A stretch of DNA of 64,000 nucleotides, taken from positions 8,692,394 through 8,756,393 of the forward strand of contig CM038470.1 in NCBI GenBank assembly GCA_021464415.1. The letters run 5' to 3'. The first letter of the stretch is position 1. Each line of letters begins with the position of its first letter. A program made the position numbers and the translations under genes. Source of the DNA: Lonicera japonica. Lineage: Eukaryota > Streptophyta > Magnoliopsida > Dipsacales > Caprifoliaceae. This document shows, one piece after another, positions 12,207 to 24,194 of the stretch. The notes beneath the pieces are model-generated. The model saw only the letters and a list, made by a program, of their open reading frames with translations. It had not been told where the DNA came from and made no database searches.

Positions 12207-13184
12207 TGTTAGCCAAAAATGCGAAAATTAACAATTTAAACAAAAATAAAACCGAGTCTCGTGTATCACACGATCTCCTTAAAACAATTATGCCGCCTCC
12301 CACGGTGCTTATGAGATTTGTTATGGCGTTTGTCTCCCAGGATGAAACGGTATAGAGAGTGTCTACCTTAGCACTTTTGGTGTCACTCACGGAACGAACT
12401 TTGTGTGTTTGAACTTTATCACCGCCAAACAAAACTAGTCTAGAGAGAAGGAGAGAGGATTTCGTGGGAGAGATGTGTGTGTTAAGATGTGTGGAATGAG
12501 GTCTCCAAGGCCTCCAATTTATACAAGGGGGAGGAGATTTAGAATTAATTTGTCATTAATCAAAATGGTTTTTTTAGTGTTAATTGCTACAATTAATCAA
12601 ACCGTTTTTTATGATTAATATAAATTAATTCAAACGTTTTTTTATTTAAATAATTTGAATTCAAATTAAATCTCTTAATAAAGAGTAATTAAAATGGGTG
12701 ACATTAAGAAAAATAAATGAACTGGAAAAATTCTAAGTGCAAAATATGACCCCGCGCGGCTGGCCATTTTCGGAGCGACATTCGTGTCCGCAGATGCGGG
12801 CGCACACAAGCCAAGCCTGTGTCAAGCCAAATTCGATCCGTGATTTGCACCCCCTGCGCCTGGGTGCGCGAAAAAGAGCCTTATTTTTCTTAGAAGCTTA
12901 TGAGCTAGTGAAATGTTATATTTTATAAACTTATAAATGTTTTCCTAAAGTCCAATGTGGGACTAACATTTTCCATTTTATTTTTCATCTCAAGTAACTC
13001 ACTTTGAGTGACAATTTCTCATTCACCCCAAATCTATTTTGAGCAAACAAATACACGATCTCGATGTACTCACAGAGGAGAACACGAATCTATAATTTCT
13101 TTTCACAACCGAGTGTGAAAACCCATTTAAAATTACCCTCAAAATGGCTAAAAAAATGTTACTTTAAAACCATTTTTTCCAACA
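12207..13184 (-). mobile_element. Nested solo LTR, Copia-like, 978 bp
   Basis: Plus-strand ends are TGTTAGCC and TTCCAACA, with perfect 5 bp target duplications taaat at 12202-12206 and 13185-13189. On the minus strand it starts TGTTGGAAAA and has a TATA-like box (TATAAATTGG near 12520), so it lies in minus orientation. It is inserted in the left part of the 11957-19775 LTR. It is interrupted by nothing visible and has no internal retroelement genes. ORFs at 12130-12432 and 12737-12928 fall in it and are not genes. Confidence 0.85.
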
Positions 13185-15549
13185 TAAATAAATATGAAAA
13201 AAGCTTCAAGTGAAAATCGATTGTAGAAACGAATCGAAGTATTCAAAGACTCAACTATTCGTCAATTGAGTGAGTGCTTAGGATTTATATAAAGTTTATT
13301 GATTGATCATTTTTATAGCTCAAACATGTTCATACATCATTCACTACAAGAAAAAAGTCCTTTTACGACACACTTTCAACGACAGTCACCTTAGAATTGT
13401 CGTCAAATATGTATAAAGATGACATTTTCAAGATAAATGTCGTTGGATGGTCCTCATCACAAAGACTCACGACATTGAATTTTAATATGTCGTGAAATGT
13501 ATGATCTGACGACAAAGTGTATATGTCGTAAAACTTTCAACGACAATTTATCTAAAAATGTCGTGTAATTCAATACAACGACAAACCAACCTTTGTCGTT
13601 AAAACTACGTATACTTAACGACAGTAGAAAACATGTCGTTAAAATCAAGTGAATTTTTTGCCCAAATATTTCCTCGCTTTCTTTCCCGCGATTAATTTTT
13701 TTTTTCCATTTGGCGCGGGGAATTTACTGCCCTTGAAAAACTAAAAAAAACCCCAATGCCCAAATCAATGTTTTTCCCCAGAACAAAATTAAAACCTAAA
13801 AAAAAATCTCGCTAAACACCAGTCCAGCAGTCCCATAGCCTCCATCTCGCCACTTCTAAGAGCTCTCCATCTCTTGTAGTCTCTTCTCCATCTCTTCCTA
13901 TTACGATTATCTTCCAATCTCTTCTCTAATCACAATCTTGCCGTTTCTTGCAGGTATCAATCATGTTTCCCTCTCCCCCCTCTCTATATATATATATAAA
14001 TATATATGCAGCTGTATATGTATATACTGAGTGTAGTTAATTCGAATTTTTGCTACTCTAATCGATGTATATAGTTAATACGAATTTCTGCTGCTCTAAT
14101 CTAGGGTTCTTTTTTTTTGTTCTTAGTTTTCTTGTGTTTATGTTTGTTGATATAATGTAAGCTAGAATTTATGAGGTGAATGAATAAGGGAAGATTTGGG
14201 GCTTTGAAGAGAGTGTTTATGTGGGTGTAATTAAATTGGTTTTTTTTTTTGAAGGGGGAGAAGGAACCCGGTTTTTTGAAATGTACTTGCACCATCTTGA
14301 CAAAAAAAAATATTTGAAGAGAAAATATTTTGCTAGACCCGGGCTGAATGGGTGAGTATTCTTTATATTTTGCATTGGTGAGGCAGAGATTTGTCAATTT
14401 CATAATTTTCCCTAGCTTTGCATCTTCTCACTGGCTTCGCTTTCCCCCTCCCCTTGTGTAGCCTAGTGTTTCTCTCTTCACGGCCATAGCCAAAGAAATC
14501 CGCCACTTTATATCTTTTCTATCAAGCCAAGAAATCCATTGCAAATAGCACAGTGGTTCTTCACAACGACAAGGTGATGTGTGTTAGTGTTAAACATGTA
14601 ATCGTTATCTATATTTATTCTCCATTTATGTTATTTGTGTTTGCTTTTGCAAATTGTCAATTTTGATGATAAATTTGATTGCAGTTGCTTTCCAATTTGA
14701 ATATTTTTTCTTTTGTTTCTTTCTTGATATGTATGATTTCAACTGCTTTCTAAAACAAAGTGATAATTTGGGTACTTGTAGAAATTCTTCATATTTGTAT
14801 GCTTCGTAGATCTGTCAACTACTTCCTCACCTCATCTGTCTATATGACTCTCATTTGTGATACCTATAATCATGGTTATAGGTAGTTAAACTAAAAAAAA
14901 ACTTACCTTCTTATTTTAACAAAGTAGTAACTAATAAAATTTTGAAAATGTACAAGATGAAGAGAAAGTTGCATTTTAGGGGTTAATAATGAAACAACAA
15001 AATTAAGGTAGATACACTAGATAGACTAACAAAAGAAAAGTTTAAGAATTACACGTATAATTGAATATTGTCTAAGCGGAGTTACCCATCCATATGGTAA
15101 TATAATCAATAACCAACATTTTGTATTTGTGGGTTACAGTAACTCATTTTTGAATGAAGTGTATGCTTGAGGGGCTGTGCAATTTGTAGGTGCCAAAAGT
15201 TGGAGAGAGACAGAAGGGGGGAAGAGTGTTGGGAGTGCAAACTTGTAATGGAGTTAAACCACTTCCGTGCTATGCCATGATCGCTCTAGTACGGTCATAA
15301 ATTCAAAGGATCGAGTGATCAGGGGTGGGGGCAGAGCATGCATGCATTTCTGCGTGTAACTTGGATTATTGATTTTAAATAATTCAAGAATAAACTATGA
15401 CTAAATTACTCTAGCATTATAATATGACATTTAGTGGCATTATTTATTTAAACAAAAGATGAGAGTACTTGTAGAAAAGTATCCATAAAAATAAAAATTA
15501 CATTAATTTTTACATAAGCGTACTTGTAGAAAAGTGTCCAGAAAGAGGA

Positions 15550-16080
15550 AAATACATCACTGCTCATGTAGAAAATAAAACCATTCAGACAACTGCTCTT
15601 GGTGAGTGGCTTTCTGCTAATCATAAGGCAGCAACGACTGTTCCCGTAGCAGTAGAACAGTGTAGTATAACAAGGTGGGTTAAGCCTCCTCTAGGGGTGT
15701 TTAAATGTAATGTTGATGCTGCACTCTTTGCAAATAACTCTATGGGGTTCGGGGGCGTTCTTCATAATTCAGACGGGGGTTTCATAGTTACAATTCAAGG
15801 GAATTTACTTGGCAATTACACGCCTCTGCTCGCGGAAGCAATTGGCTTAAGGGAAGTATTGAGCTGGGTTAAAAAGCAAGTGTTGGGCTCGATTTATATT
15901 GAAACGGACTCGCAAATTTTAGCGAATGAATTCAATAAAGCCTCGATTAATTTTTCTAGTCTTGGTATAGTTATTGATGATTGTAAAGCCATTGTTTCGG
16001 CTATAGCGGATTGTCACATTTCTTTTGTTCGTAGATCGGCAAACGTCGTCGCCCTTTCTTTAGCTGCCCCAGAACGATAA
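15550..16080 (+). pseudogene. RNase H-like domain fragment (RVT_3 type) inside the CACTA element
   Basis: The reading frame is open from about 15550 to the stop at 16078-16080. The recognisable part begins near KPPLGVFKCNVDAA. Catalytic acidic residues of the RNase H fold are visible: D in NVDAA, E in LLAEAIGLRE, D in IETDSQ. The usual C-terminal RSANxVAH is here RSANVVAL, so the expected histidine is lost. This domain is the tail of plant L1-type LINE polyproteins and also occurs as small plant RNase H-like genes. No reverse transcriptase precedes it. Most likely a captured or nested LINE tail; expression is unknown. Confidence 0.65.
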
Positions 16081-17446
16081 ACACCATCTTATAAATTTAT
16101 AAGATTAAAAAAAAACCATTGCCTCTTATTATATAGATTACATGGTTTGCGAAAACTAAATAGCCAATTAAAGCACCAGATGTATATTCAAGAAAAGCAC
16201 CTACTAATGGTTTGCAATAGTGAGGTTTTGTATATCCATTAAAAACTAGATTCATGAAAGGCATTGCTTGCATTTGTTGTCGGATTTTATTGTTCAATGA
16301 AGAATATTTTTTTTTTATTCCTAATATTCTAATGTACCATGCATCTTTTGGTAAATTGATATGAATGTAAAAACTAGACTAAAAGCTATAACTTCCTTTC
16401 AGGATATCCCACATAAAAGTTCATAATAATTTCATAGAACATAAAGCAAATTCATAATATTTGATCTGAAATTTAGAGGTGGTAGGTTGTTATTGGTAGA
16501 AGATGGAACTTAGTGTGGGTGGGATATGGTGGAGGGTAGAAGCAGTATAATGGTCTAAAATATTCTCTCATGGCCATAGCCACTATTGTCCCTCTTGTAC
16601 CTTTATCAAATAATAGAATAATGAATGAGCTAGATGCCAATGTCCAACTACATATTGTTATGCACGATACAAGTCTGATGCAAGAACATGCTTAATTTGT
16701 CTATCTGTATCCAACAAAAAAAAGAAACATGTATTATTAATTAGTGTCCTTGTATAGAGAAAGAAAATGCCTAACTAGCAGTAAGATTATGAAATTGTGA
16801 TGAAGCATACTTATAGATGAGTACTTTGATACAACAAATATAACAAAAAAATGGATATGGGAGGACTAATAAAATAAAAGCTGTATTTTGACTTGATTAT
16901 GTGTCAAATACCATTTCAATGCTCTCTTATCCAAATTAAGATCTCCTAGCCCAATTAAGAGTCCAATTATTTCTTTTTGTAACTTCCTTAAATAAGAGTT
17001 TCTTTTTGTCGGATATAATCAATGTACTAATTAAAGATTCCTTATGTCTTTGTTTTTATTTATTGGGTATTTAAAGATTAAGTAATTTGAGTGTCATTTG
17101 CTTTGATTTGCCAAGTGTGCAGAATGGTTGCTTATACAGGTTTAAAAGAAAAATAGCAGTGAACCAAGAGGATCGATGTTATATCATACATGCATGATTG
17201 TTGGTACTAACCTAGATCAAAGTTAGAACTGAGGCCAAGTACAAGCCAGAGAGCAGTCGACCTAGCTTTGTGTTAATAGAGAAATCTAGGCTATGTACAC
17301 AGACAAAAGAAATAAATAGAGTGGTGTCATTAAGAGGGAGAACAAAACTGAAGGTTGTGGGTATTATTTTTATTGTCTTAATTACATTTGTGGTATGGTA
17401 GAAATTATTAACACAGGGTGTTCTTGTGGGTATTATTTTCCCGCAG

Positions 17447-17567
17447 GCCAAATTGAAGACAACAAGAGCTTTAGTCGGGTATGCCCAAGACAATCTCAGC
17501 CCGAGATCCATTCTAGAAGCTTCATTTCCAAATGAGAGCTACTGTTTGCGGTCTCAATATAGCTCAG
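17447..17567 (+). other. Exon-like segment captured in the CACTA element
   Basis: A 121-base segment lies between a good acceptor (TTTTCCCGCAG, ending 17446) and a donor (TCAG|GTAAGAT, 17568). One frame is fully open for 40 codons and includes LSPRSILEASF and PNESYC. The SPxSxLEASFxNES pattern recalls plant TRM/LONGIFOLIA-type (DUF4378) proteins, but this is from memory and unverified. No flanking exons of that protein were recognised. Confidence 0.35.
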
Positions 17568-19775
17568 GTAAGATATTGAAGTTGCCTTTGGTTTAATTAT
17601 ATGAAACTTAGAGCATTTTCCATTAAAAAGAAATGCAGTAAGACACGCTAATGGACTGTCACCTATGCAATTGTTGCCAAATATTCAATGCTGGTGATTC
17701 TGTGAAATCTTTGTTGCTTGTCTCATGTGTATTTGTAATTCTTTAATTATAGGATATAGACTGGGGATGACTACATGATACTTCTACAACCCACGACTAC
17801 TAGAGCCTGGCACCTGATCTTTTGGACTTGGCAACCTCGTTAAGCACCAGGAGGATTAATAAAGATTTTGTTGCCCATCTTATCAACCAAATATCTAAAA
17901 TACCGCACTCTTGGCCTTGTTGACACCAAATCAAATGGAATAAAGCTCGGTGAATTTGTGTGTAGGAACTGGAAATTCTTGAGAGCCTGAAATGTGGACA
18001 AATTTTAGTTGTTTTTTTTGTTATAATGGCACCAAAAAGCGGACTTCACTTAAAGTTTTTCTTTTTCTATGGTTTAATGCAATAGATAGTTTGCAAAAAC
18101 TTATGTTGTTGGTTTGCTGAATTATGTACAATATATTATGTTCCAATTTTAGTGCGTTATTTAATCATGGTGTGCTGTCGTTACATTTGAATTTTATTGT
18201 TGATATTCTTGTATCAGTTAAACATGCGCAATTTATTTACACCATGCACATTTTGAGTTAGTTAACAAGATATGTAATAAGAAATAAATTTATTTAGAAA
18301 TAGTAATTTGATAAAAAAAAATGTTATTTTACAACAAAATCTTGTTATATTTTTGGTAATGCTCACGACATGTATAATTTGTCGTAAAAATGTACTTCAC
18401 GGTACACATAAATTGTCATGGAATGGGGTAAACGACATGTAAATGAGTGTCGTGAAAATATGATTCATGGTGCTTCTCAACGACACTAATACAATTGTCA
18501 TGAAAACCATTTTCAACGACAGTGAACAACTGTCGTGAATTAGTAGTCATGACGCCTAAGGAATGTCGTTGAATGGGAAAAACCTTTTACGACACCCCCT
18601 CACAACGACACCACAAAAGTGTCGTGGAAACCTTTCCACGACACATTTTACATGTCGTTGAACTGCTTTTTTCTTGTAGTGATTCATAGATTGATTGTAT
18701 GCAAGCTTGAATTTATTTTCCTTTGAAAACATCATTTTTACAAAAATTAATTTTCAAATAAATTTATATTAAATCCGTTTGATCATATTTTGAGTTTTTT
18801 CAAAAATAGGTGTCTTAGGAACATATTTTTAAGGTCCCTAAAGCATTAGAATTGAATTTGGAGCAAAAATTGCAAAAGTTCAAAAATTGAGATTTTAGCC
18901 TGATGGACAGTGCACATCAGTTGACTGATAAACTTTGATGAGTCGACTGATGAGTTTTGCTCAATCGACTGATGCCCCAAAATATAGTCGTTGGATTTCT
19001 AATTTTTTACAATTTTTAGTACCAAACCCCTCAAATGGCTATATCATCTTTGTGACTATATATTGGATATCCAAGACACATTTTGGCAAGCTTGAACATA
19101 TTTTCAAACTCATCTTTTATCTATTCGTCATATTCAAGAATTCAAGCTTTTGTATTGATCATATCTTTCATCTTTGAGCTAAATCTTTTGATCAATCAAG
19201 ATAACTTTAGTGTGAGTTTAATTGTATCTATTAAACACTTGAGAGAGTTATTGATCATTGGTTTGAATACCAAACAATTTAGAATATTCATTTGTGTGAT
19301 GTTAATCTCATAGGATAACAAGAAGATTAATTATTGTTGAGTGTGGTGAGAGGTAAATCTCATAAGTTAGCAATAATGTTTCTTTTATGAGTATTGTGAC
19401 TAGAACAATATTTGTAGAGTGTATAAGAAGAATACACTTATAGAGGTTTGATTTTCACCTAGAAGAAAATCAGATTTTAGTGAAAATTCTTGGGAGCACT
19501 ATCCGAGCGCGAACATATAGTTTAGACAACCGAACCGCGAGAACAAAACGTCATTGGTTCAATCGGTTTAATCTTTTTAACTCAAACTATTTATTATTTT
19601 ACTATATTATTGCTTGTGTTTTGAGATTGTTTGATTGATTAATTGATTGTATTACTTGATATAGGCATAGTCAAAGTTTTATTCTTAAACATTTACTTAA
19701 AATTTTGTAATTATGCATTTAATTTCATAAACCCTATTCACCCCCCCCCCCTCTAGGGTGTTTTCCAACCTAACA

Positions 19776-20260
19776 AGTTTCAATTAAATAGACAAGAATT
19801 CAACGAGACATAGTTTCACAGAATCCAAAAGAATTATCTCACTTGAAGCCGTACTAGCACTAATATGCAACAACATTCAACAGTACACATCTTGTCCAAA
19901 GCTATAGTTCAATGTAGTAAAGTAATATTATTATACACACACCTATTACTAATCACAATTACAATCCCTAAACATCGCGCCTTAGACTTTAGGTGAAATC
20001 AGTGTCAGCGATGAAGGTTTTGTGGGATTAAGGGATATGAGGGGCGAAGATGAGTTAGAAGATAAGGCAATTGCGGCCGACGTAGAGCTTTAGAGTGGAG
20101 GGTAGGTGGGTGTGAAGGCGGGGCACCACTCGATGTTGAGGCCGATGGTGGTGGAGGATGTCGGAGAGCCATGTGTCGACGTGGCATCCAAGGGGGTTTA
20201 GGTTACTAGGGTTTTGATGGTTTCTCCAATAAATGTTACATCGTAAGGTCGTAAATATGT
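19776..20260 (-). pseudogene. Truncated duplicate of the Werner-type exonuclease gene
   Basis: The segment at about 20000-20255 matches the interior of the intact gene at 25305-25590: the blocks around AGGTGAAATC, GAGTTGGAAGATGAGGCAATTG (with changes) and CACTCGATGTTGAGGCCGA are collinear. The 3' flank (19776-19940, continuing at 11870-11956 beyond the LTR) matches 24545-24800. About 370 bases covering Exo II, Exo III and the stop are missing, and similarity ends before the start codon, so no functional protein is possible. Same orientation as the intact gene, so it is a direct tandem duplicate later split by the 11957-19775 insertion. Confidence 0.8.
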
Positions 20261-20921
20261 TAGAGGTGTTGAAGTATGTTGATGCATATGTGCTGTTTCA
20301 TTTCATCCACTAGCTTGATATTACCACCTTACTTAATAGTGCTCTAACTAACTCATTCAACGGTTTGGTAACCCGGATTTATCAGAACCCAATTAAAATT
20401 GAAACAAAATTGAAATCTCATCCCAAATCAAACAAAAATTGTCATTTATCATATCAAATTAAAGTTTAAGTAAAGGTTGAAGATGCTCTTACCCAAACTT
20501 TAGTCTTTTATACTGAAATTTTAATTTTGTAGGAGTTTGAGTAAGGATCGGAGATGCTCTTACTCAAATTAAGTCTACTTTTTTTAAAGGACCTAAAGTC
20601 CACTTTTAAAACCATATTTTGGGTAAATATTCGATTATATAGGATTATGAGGGCGTAATACCAAAACAAGGTTTTACTTTATTTTGTTGGGGGAATTATA
20701 AAATAAGTACCATAAAAGTATAAGTTCATAAGTTCAAAATAATATAATAGTTTGAACTATAAAATAATAATTCAAAAATACAAAATTGTGTATTGTTTTG
20801 GTTACCATCCAAAACAATTTTAACACAAATACACCGCAAATGAGAAAGAGGGTGAATATGAGGTCAAACTATGTCGACAAATTTCTTGAGTTGAATCGCG
20901 GATTAGGTCATTCTCTTTAAA

Positions 20922-21242
20922 GTGTTTCACGACTTTGCCCTATTTGTGCAAGCAATTCATCATGTCACACCGCGCCCAGGAAAAAACAACCCAGAAATTC
21001 ACATACTTTCTTACAAGAGTGAAATTGTTGGGCGTGGTAGGAAATTGAAGATTGGGGTTGTCACCGAGGTGCATGGTCATAAATTGAAACTTAGGGAGGT
21101 TAAAGTTGTATTTGATAAAATAATGATGCCTAAATATTCATTGTGGGGTGGACAACAAGGATGTGCTATCACATTGGAAAATGTAGGCATTGGTGGGATT
21201 ATGTATTGGCATGATGACTTTCTTCCTTGTATTGATGGTTAG
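20922..21242 (+). CDS. Unrecognised 106-codon ORF, probably TE-derived
   Basis: Open frame with a plausible coding composition: a basic central part (GRGRKLKIGVV, KLKLREVKVV) and a C-terminal part with WGGQQGCAITLENVG and YWHDDFLPC. It sits upstream of a degenerate CACTA-like end (22240-22333) in repeat-rich DNA. I do not recognise the family. A fragment of a transposon-encoded protein is the likeliest explanation; a short host exon is possible. No convincing splice partners were found. Confidence 0.3.
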   Translation: MFHDFALFVQAIHHVTPRPGKNNPEIHILSYKSEIVGRGRKLKIGVVTEVHGHKLKLREVKVVFDKIMMPKYSLWGGQQGCAITLENVGIGGIMYWHDDFLPCIDG

Positions 21243-21959
21243 ACGCATTAGTAAGTACTCTTAACTCTTGTGATTTCTTTATATTTACTTAATGTAAATT
21301 TAGTTTAGTTTATCTCAACATTGCTTTACATTAAAATTCTAGTTTCCTATAAAGTAGTTTTAGCCTTCTAATATATATAATTTTTCATTATATGACCTTG
21401 TACAAGTATATATATATATATATTAAAGTAGTAAAGGGTGATTACTAACTAGTGAAGGAAACTAGAATTTTACTTAACTAGTGATGGAAGCAAATTTAGT
21501 TTAGTTTTTTTTGCTTTCAACTAAAGTTTAGGGGTGTTAATATATATTTTTTGGGATATCTACTAGCATATACTAAGTAGTAAGGGGTGGTTGCTAACTA
21601 ACAGTGAAAAGGCATTTCGATGTTTTTTTTAGCTTAAACTAATGTTTAGTTTTTTTTTATCCTTAGCTTGTAATTAGATGTGAACTTCAATATTATGCAA
21701 TGTAATACAAACTTGTAATTTATGAAGACATAATTTGCTCAAGTGACTTTGCTTTGAGAAATTAATGTAATATTCTTGTTATCTTAGTGATGGTAGTTAT
21801 TTTGAGTTTAATTGAGTGTGATTGTATTTATTATGATGCAAATGTACTTCTTATAGATTTTTTATGGCTGTTTAAATATTGTACAAAAGGGGAAAAAAAT
21901 GAAAAACAAATAAGACTAGGAAAAAATGGGAAAAAAAGGCAGCAGCCTGCATTATACTG

Positions 21960-22333
21960 TTCAATTTTCCACGGCTACAAACCATGCCAAAATTGTTTTA
22001 TTAAATTCTTATATACATATTTGGCATTGCAATGAACCGTTCCAAAAGAGTGCCTATGCAGTGCCACAAATGATATCACTATATCAAACATGATGACACG
22101 TGGAAAAACATCCAAACAACACGTGTTATGATATTGGCACAATATATACCTGTGCTATAACCATATCAACTTTGGTGCAATTAGTACCCTTTGACTAAGA
22201 AAATGCTCGAATTAAGCACAGTGTGAAGTCATATCAAATAATTGGTTCGGCTTTATTTGGCACGGCTCAGAATCGTGCCAAATGTGGTCAGGCACGAAAT
22301 AGAGCTACGCCAGTTAGCGAGTTTTGGTGTAGT
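21960..22333. mobile_element. One end of a CACTA-like element
   Basis: The region carries several short motifs of the form GGCACGG...CCGTGCC (for example GGCACGGCTCAGAATCGTGCC near 22259, described here as two half-sites) and stops at a terminus reading TTTTGGTGTAGTG at about 22321-22333. This is the structure of a CACTA subterminal region and end. I could not find the opposite terminus, so the element is truncated or its other end has decayed. Confidence 0.45.
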
Positions 22334-22339
22334 GGTTCA

Positions 22340-23110
22340 ACCTTCTTGCTTGGAATACTTATACCAATTTTGGGGTTAAAATAAAGCAACTAGAGAAGAA
22401 ACGTTATTTTTCTCTTTCAAATTGGAAGATTAGAAGTTTAAAACGTTGAGACAATTGGTCTCATCTTCAAAACCATTTTTCATAAATTTGAGAGTGAATA
22501 AATGTTTGGCATGGAAAACTTTTTTTTTTTTCAAAGATGAAAAGAAAATGATTATCTTAGGAGGAAAGGAAAGGTGTATTCTTTTGTAAAACAAATTAAT
22601 GATATACTTTTCATCATTTTCCATCTCTTCTAAGCACCAACATAAGACATCAAAGAATTTTTTCCCCATTAAAATCCCTCTTTATTTCTCTAATTTGTAA
22701 CATTTCATCAATAATTATAAAATGATAAATCAGTAGACTCCTACTGACATACATATGTTACAAACATATAAATATAGATTTAAAAAGGATATTAAGAGAG
22801 AATATAAATTACTGGTTTAATTAAAACTTACAAATAACTAAAACATTAACAAATAAATAAATATTAATATTTTACTTTCTATAATCTTAAGAATAAAATA
22901 TACTTGTGGTTTTTTAAAAATACAGAGAAATTGATCTAACATATTTTCTCACTTACATTTGAGTAAGATATTAATGTAGGATTGGAGATGATTATTGCCA
23001 AATGCATGCAAATTACATATATAAGATTGAGTTTTCTGAGTTCAATGTTTACATTGTACTGACATATATTTGAAGAAACATGCATGAAGTCACCATTTTG
23101 CTAAGCAGGC
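22340..23110. other. Gene-free stretch
   Basis: AT-rich with no recognisable coding content. The minus-strand ORF at 22430-22669 shows no domain. Confidence 0.5.
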
Positions 23111-23115
23111 CAGTG

Positions 23116-23718
23116 TGTCACGAGTTGCCTCCAAACAGCACTCGTGACCGACTATGCTTCATCAACACTATGCACGCGCTCGAGCGCAGCACGGCCCAAC
23201 AAGAGATCCAGCACCAGCACAACCAGGTCGTCAAGCGTCATCTAGTTTTAGACTTGTGCTTAAGCTAGTTTTTTGGAGAAGTGTATTCTCATATGTAAAT
23301 ATTGTTTCCATGTAAATAGATCTAGGAACTTCCTTTGTAATTGTATTTTCATTTCCGTTGTAATTAGGTTCTTGTAACTTATGTGAGCCAACGTGCACTG
23401 CTACTACTTTGGTATTTTCATTAAGTGGTTATGTGTGGGGATAAGACTATCTGCCTCACATCCGAGTTGCCTATCAGTGCACGTTGTCTAGCACTCTGTT
23501 TCAAGCTCTTACTTTCTTTCATATTGTAATAGCTTTCCATGTAATCAAGTTTAATACAATGAAGTGATTTCAATTTATGCTCAAGCTCTTTTCAAATTAC
23601 TGTTGTTGCACGTTGTTTGTTGATTGTAAATAAAATTTCGATTGATCTCGACCGGGCTATCGGTTAGCACGGTCGATCACGCGGCCTCCTTTGTGCCATC
23701 AAAGGACGCCCCGTGACA
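23116..23718 (+). mobile_element. Solo LTR, 603 bp, TGTCACG...CGTGACA ends
   Basis: Starts TGTCACGAGTTGCC and ends GCCCCGTGACA, with perfect 5 bp target duplications cagtg at 23111-23115 and 23719-23723. The terminal TGTCACG/CGTGACA inverted repeat is frequent among gypsy-type plant LTRs. A polyadenylation-like stretch (AATACAATGAAG, AAATAAAATTTCG) lies in the right half, consistent with plus orientation. The ORF at 23080-23268 runs across the insertion boundary and is not a gene. Confidence 0.85.
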
Positions 23719-24194
23719 CAGTGTAAGTAAAAAAATAATTCGATATTTTGTGGAGGAGTAAAACCTCTAATATATCATAGCTTGAATAAGTGTGTTAACG
23801 TTCTAGTGTTGTTAAGGATGCGAGCGCAACATATTATATATATAATATATATGTCATTGTACGTATAAATATATTGCATGTTTGGATCCAACTACTTCAA
23901 CCACAGGGAGAAACAAACACTATATATATATATATTGCAAATTATTTCATTTCAAAAGAAAAAAGTGATGTGATTTTGTCCACGTGAACTTGTATGGTAA
24001 TTATAAATTATATAATTTCAATTATATCTTTATATTTTTTATTTAATATTTTATGTATTAACTTAAATTTATGACTTTATGTATTATTTTATTTATAACA
24101 AAACGTTCAAATTATCTAATTCGAAGGACAACCAAAAAGGCAATATGTAAAAGAGTCTTCAAAATCTATTTATAGAAAAATTGGTAAGACCTAC

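Larger units (their letters stand above)
13342..18681. mobile_element. Nested 5.3 kb CACTA element carrying host-like fragments
   Basis: Ends are CACTACAAGAAAAAAG and its complement (CTTTTTTCTTGTAGTG), flanked by matching 3 bp duplications att (13339-13341 and 18682-18684). Subterminal regions (about 13360-13640 and 18360-18660) carry many copies of ACGACA/TGTCGT, the expected transposase-binding array. Inside there is no TNPA/TNPD-like transposase. The interior holds an RNase H-type fragment (15550-16080), an exon-like segment (17447-17567) and splice-like sequences, so it is a non-autonomous carrier. The second copy of the host LTR (35797-37210) lacks this insertion and shows the empty site. 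Confidence 0.88.
11957..19775 (+). mobile_element. Solo LTR (about 1.5 kb net, Copia/SIRE-like) split by two nested insertions
   Basis: The LTR starts TGTTGACCTTGTAGG at 11957 and ends CCTAACA at 19775, flanked on both sides by agttt (11952-11956 and 19776-19780). Removing the insertions at 12207-13184 and 13342-18681 leaves about 1.5 kb, which aligns along its length with the reverse complement of 35797-37210. The shared sequence includes the repeated TCAGTCGACTGA-like motif and the segment around GACAACCGAACC. It sits in the 3' flank of a decayed exonuclease copy. The paralogous flank at about 24610-24640 lacks it and shows the empty site. The Copia assignment is inference. Confidence 0.85.

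Noticed and set aside
12737..12928. Cys/Arg-rich 63-codon ORF
   Set aside because: Lies wholly inside the nested solo LTR at 12207-13184.
23080..23268. 62-codon ORF with an apparently GC-rich coding bias
   Set aside because: It crosses the boundary of a solo LTR with a CAGTG target duplication, so its frame is accidental.
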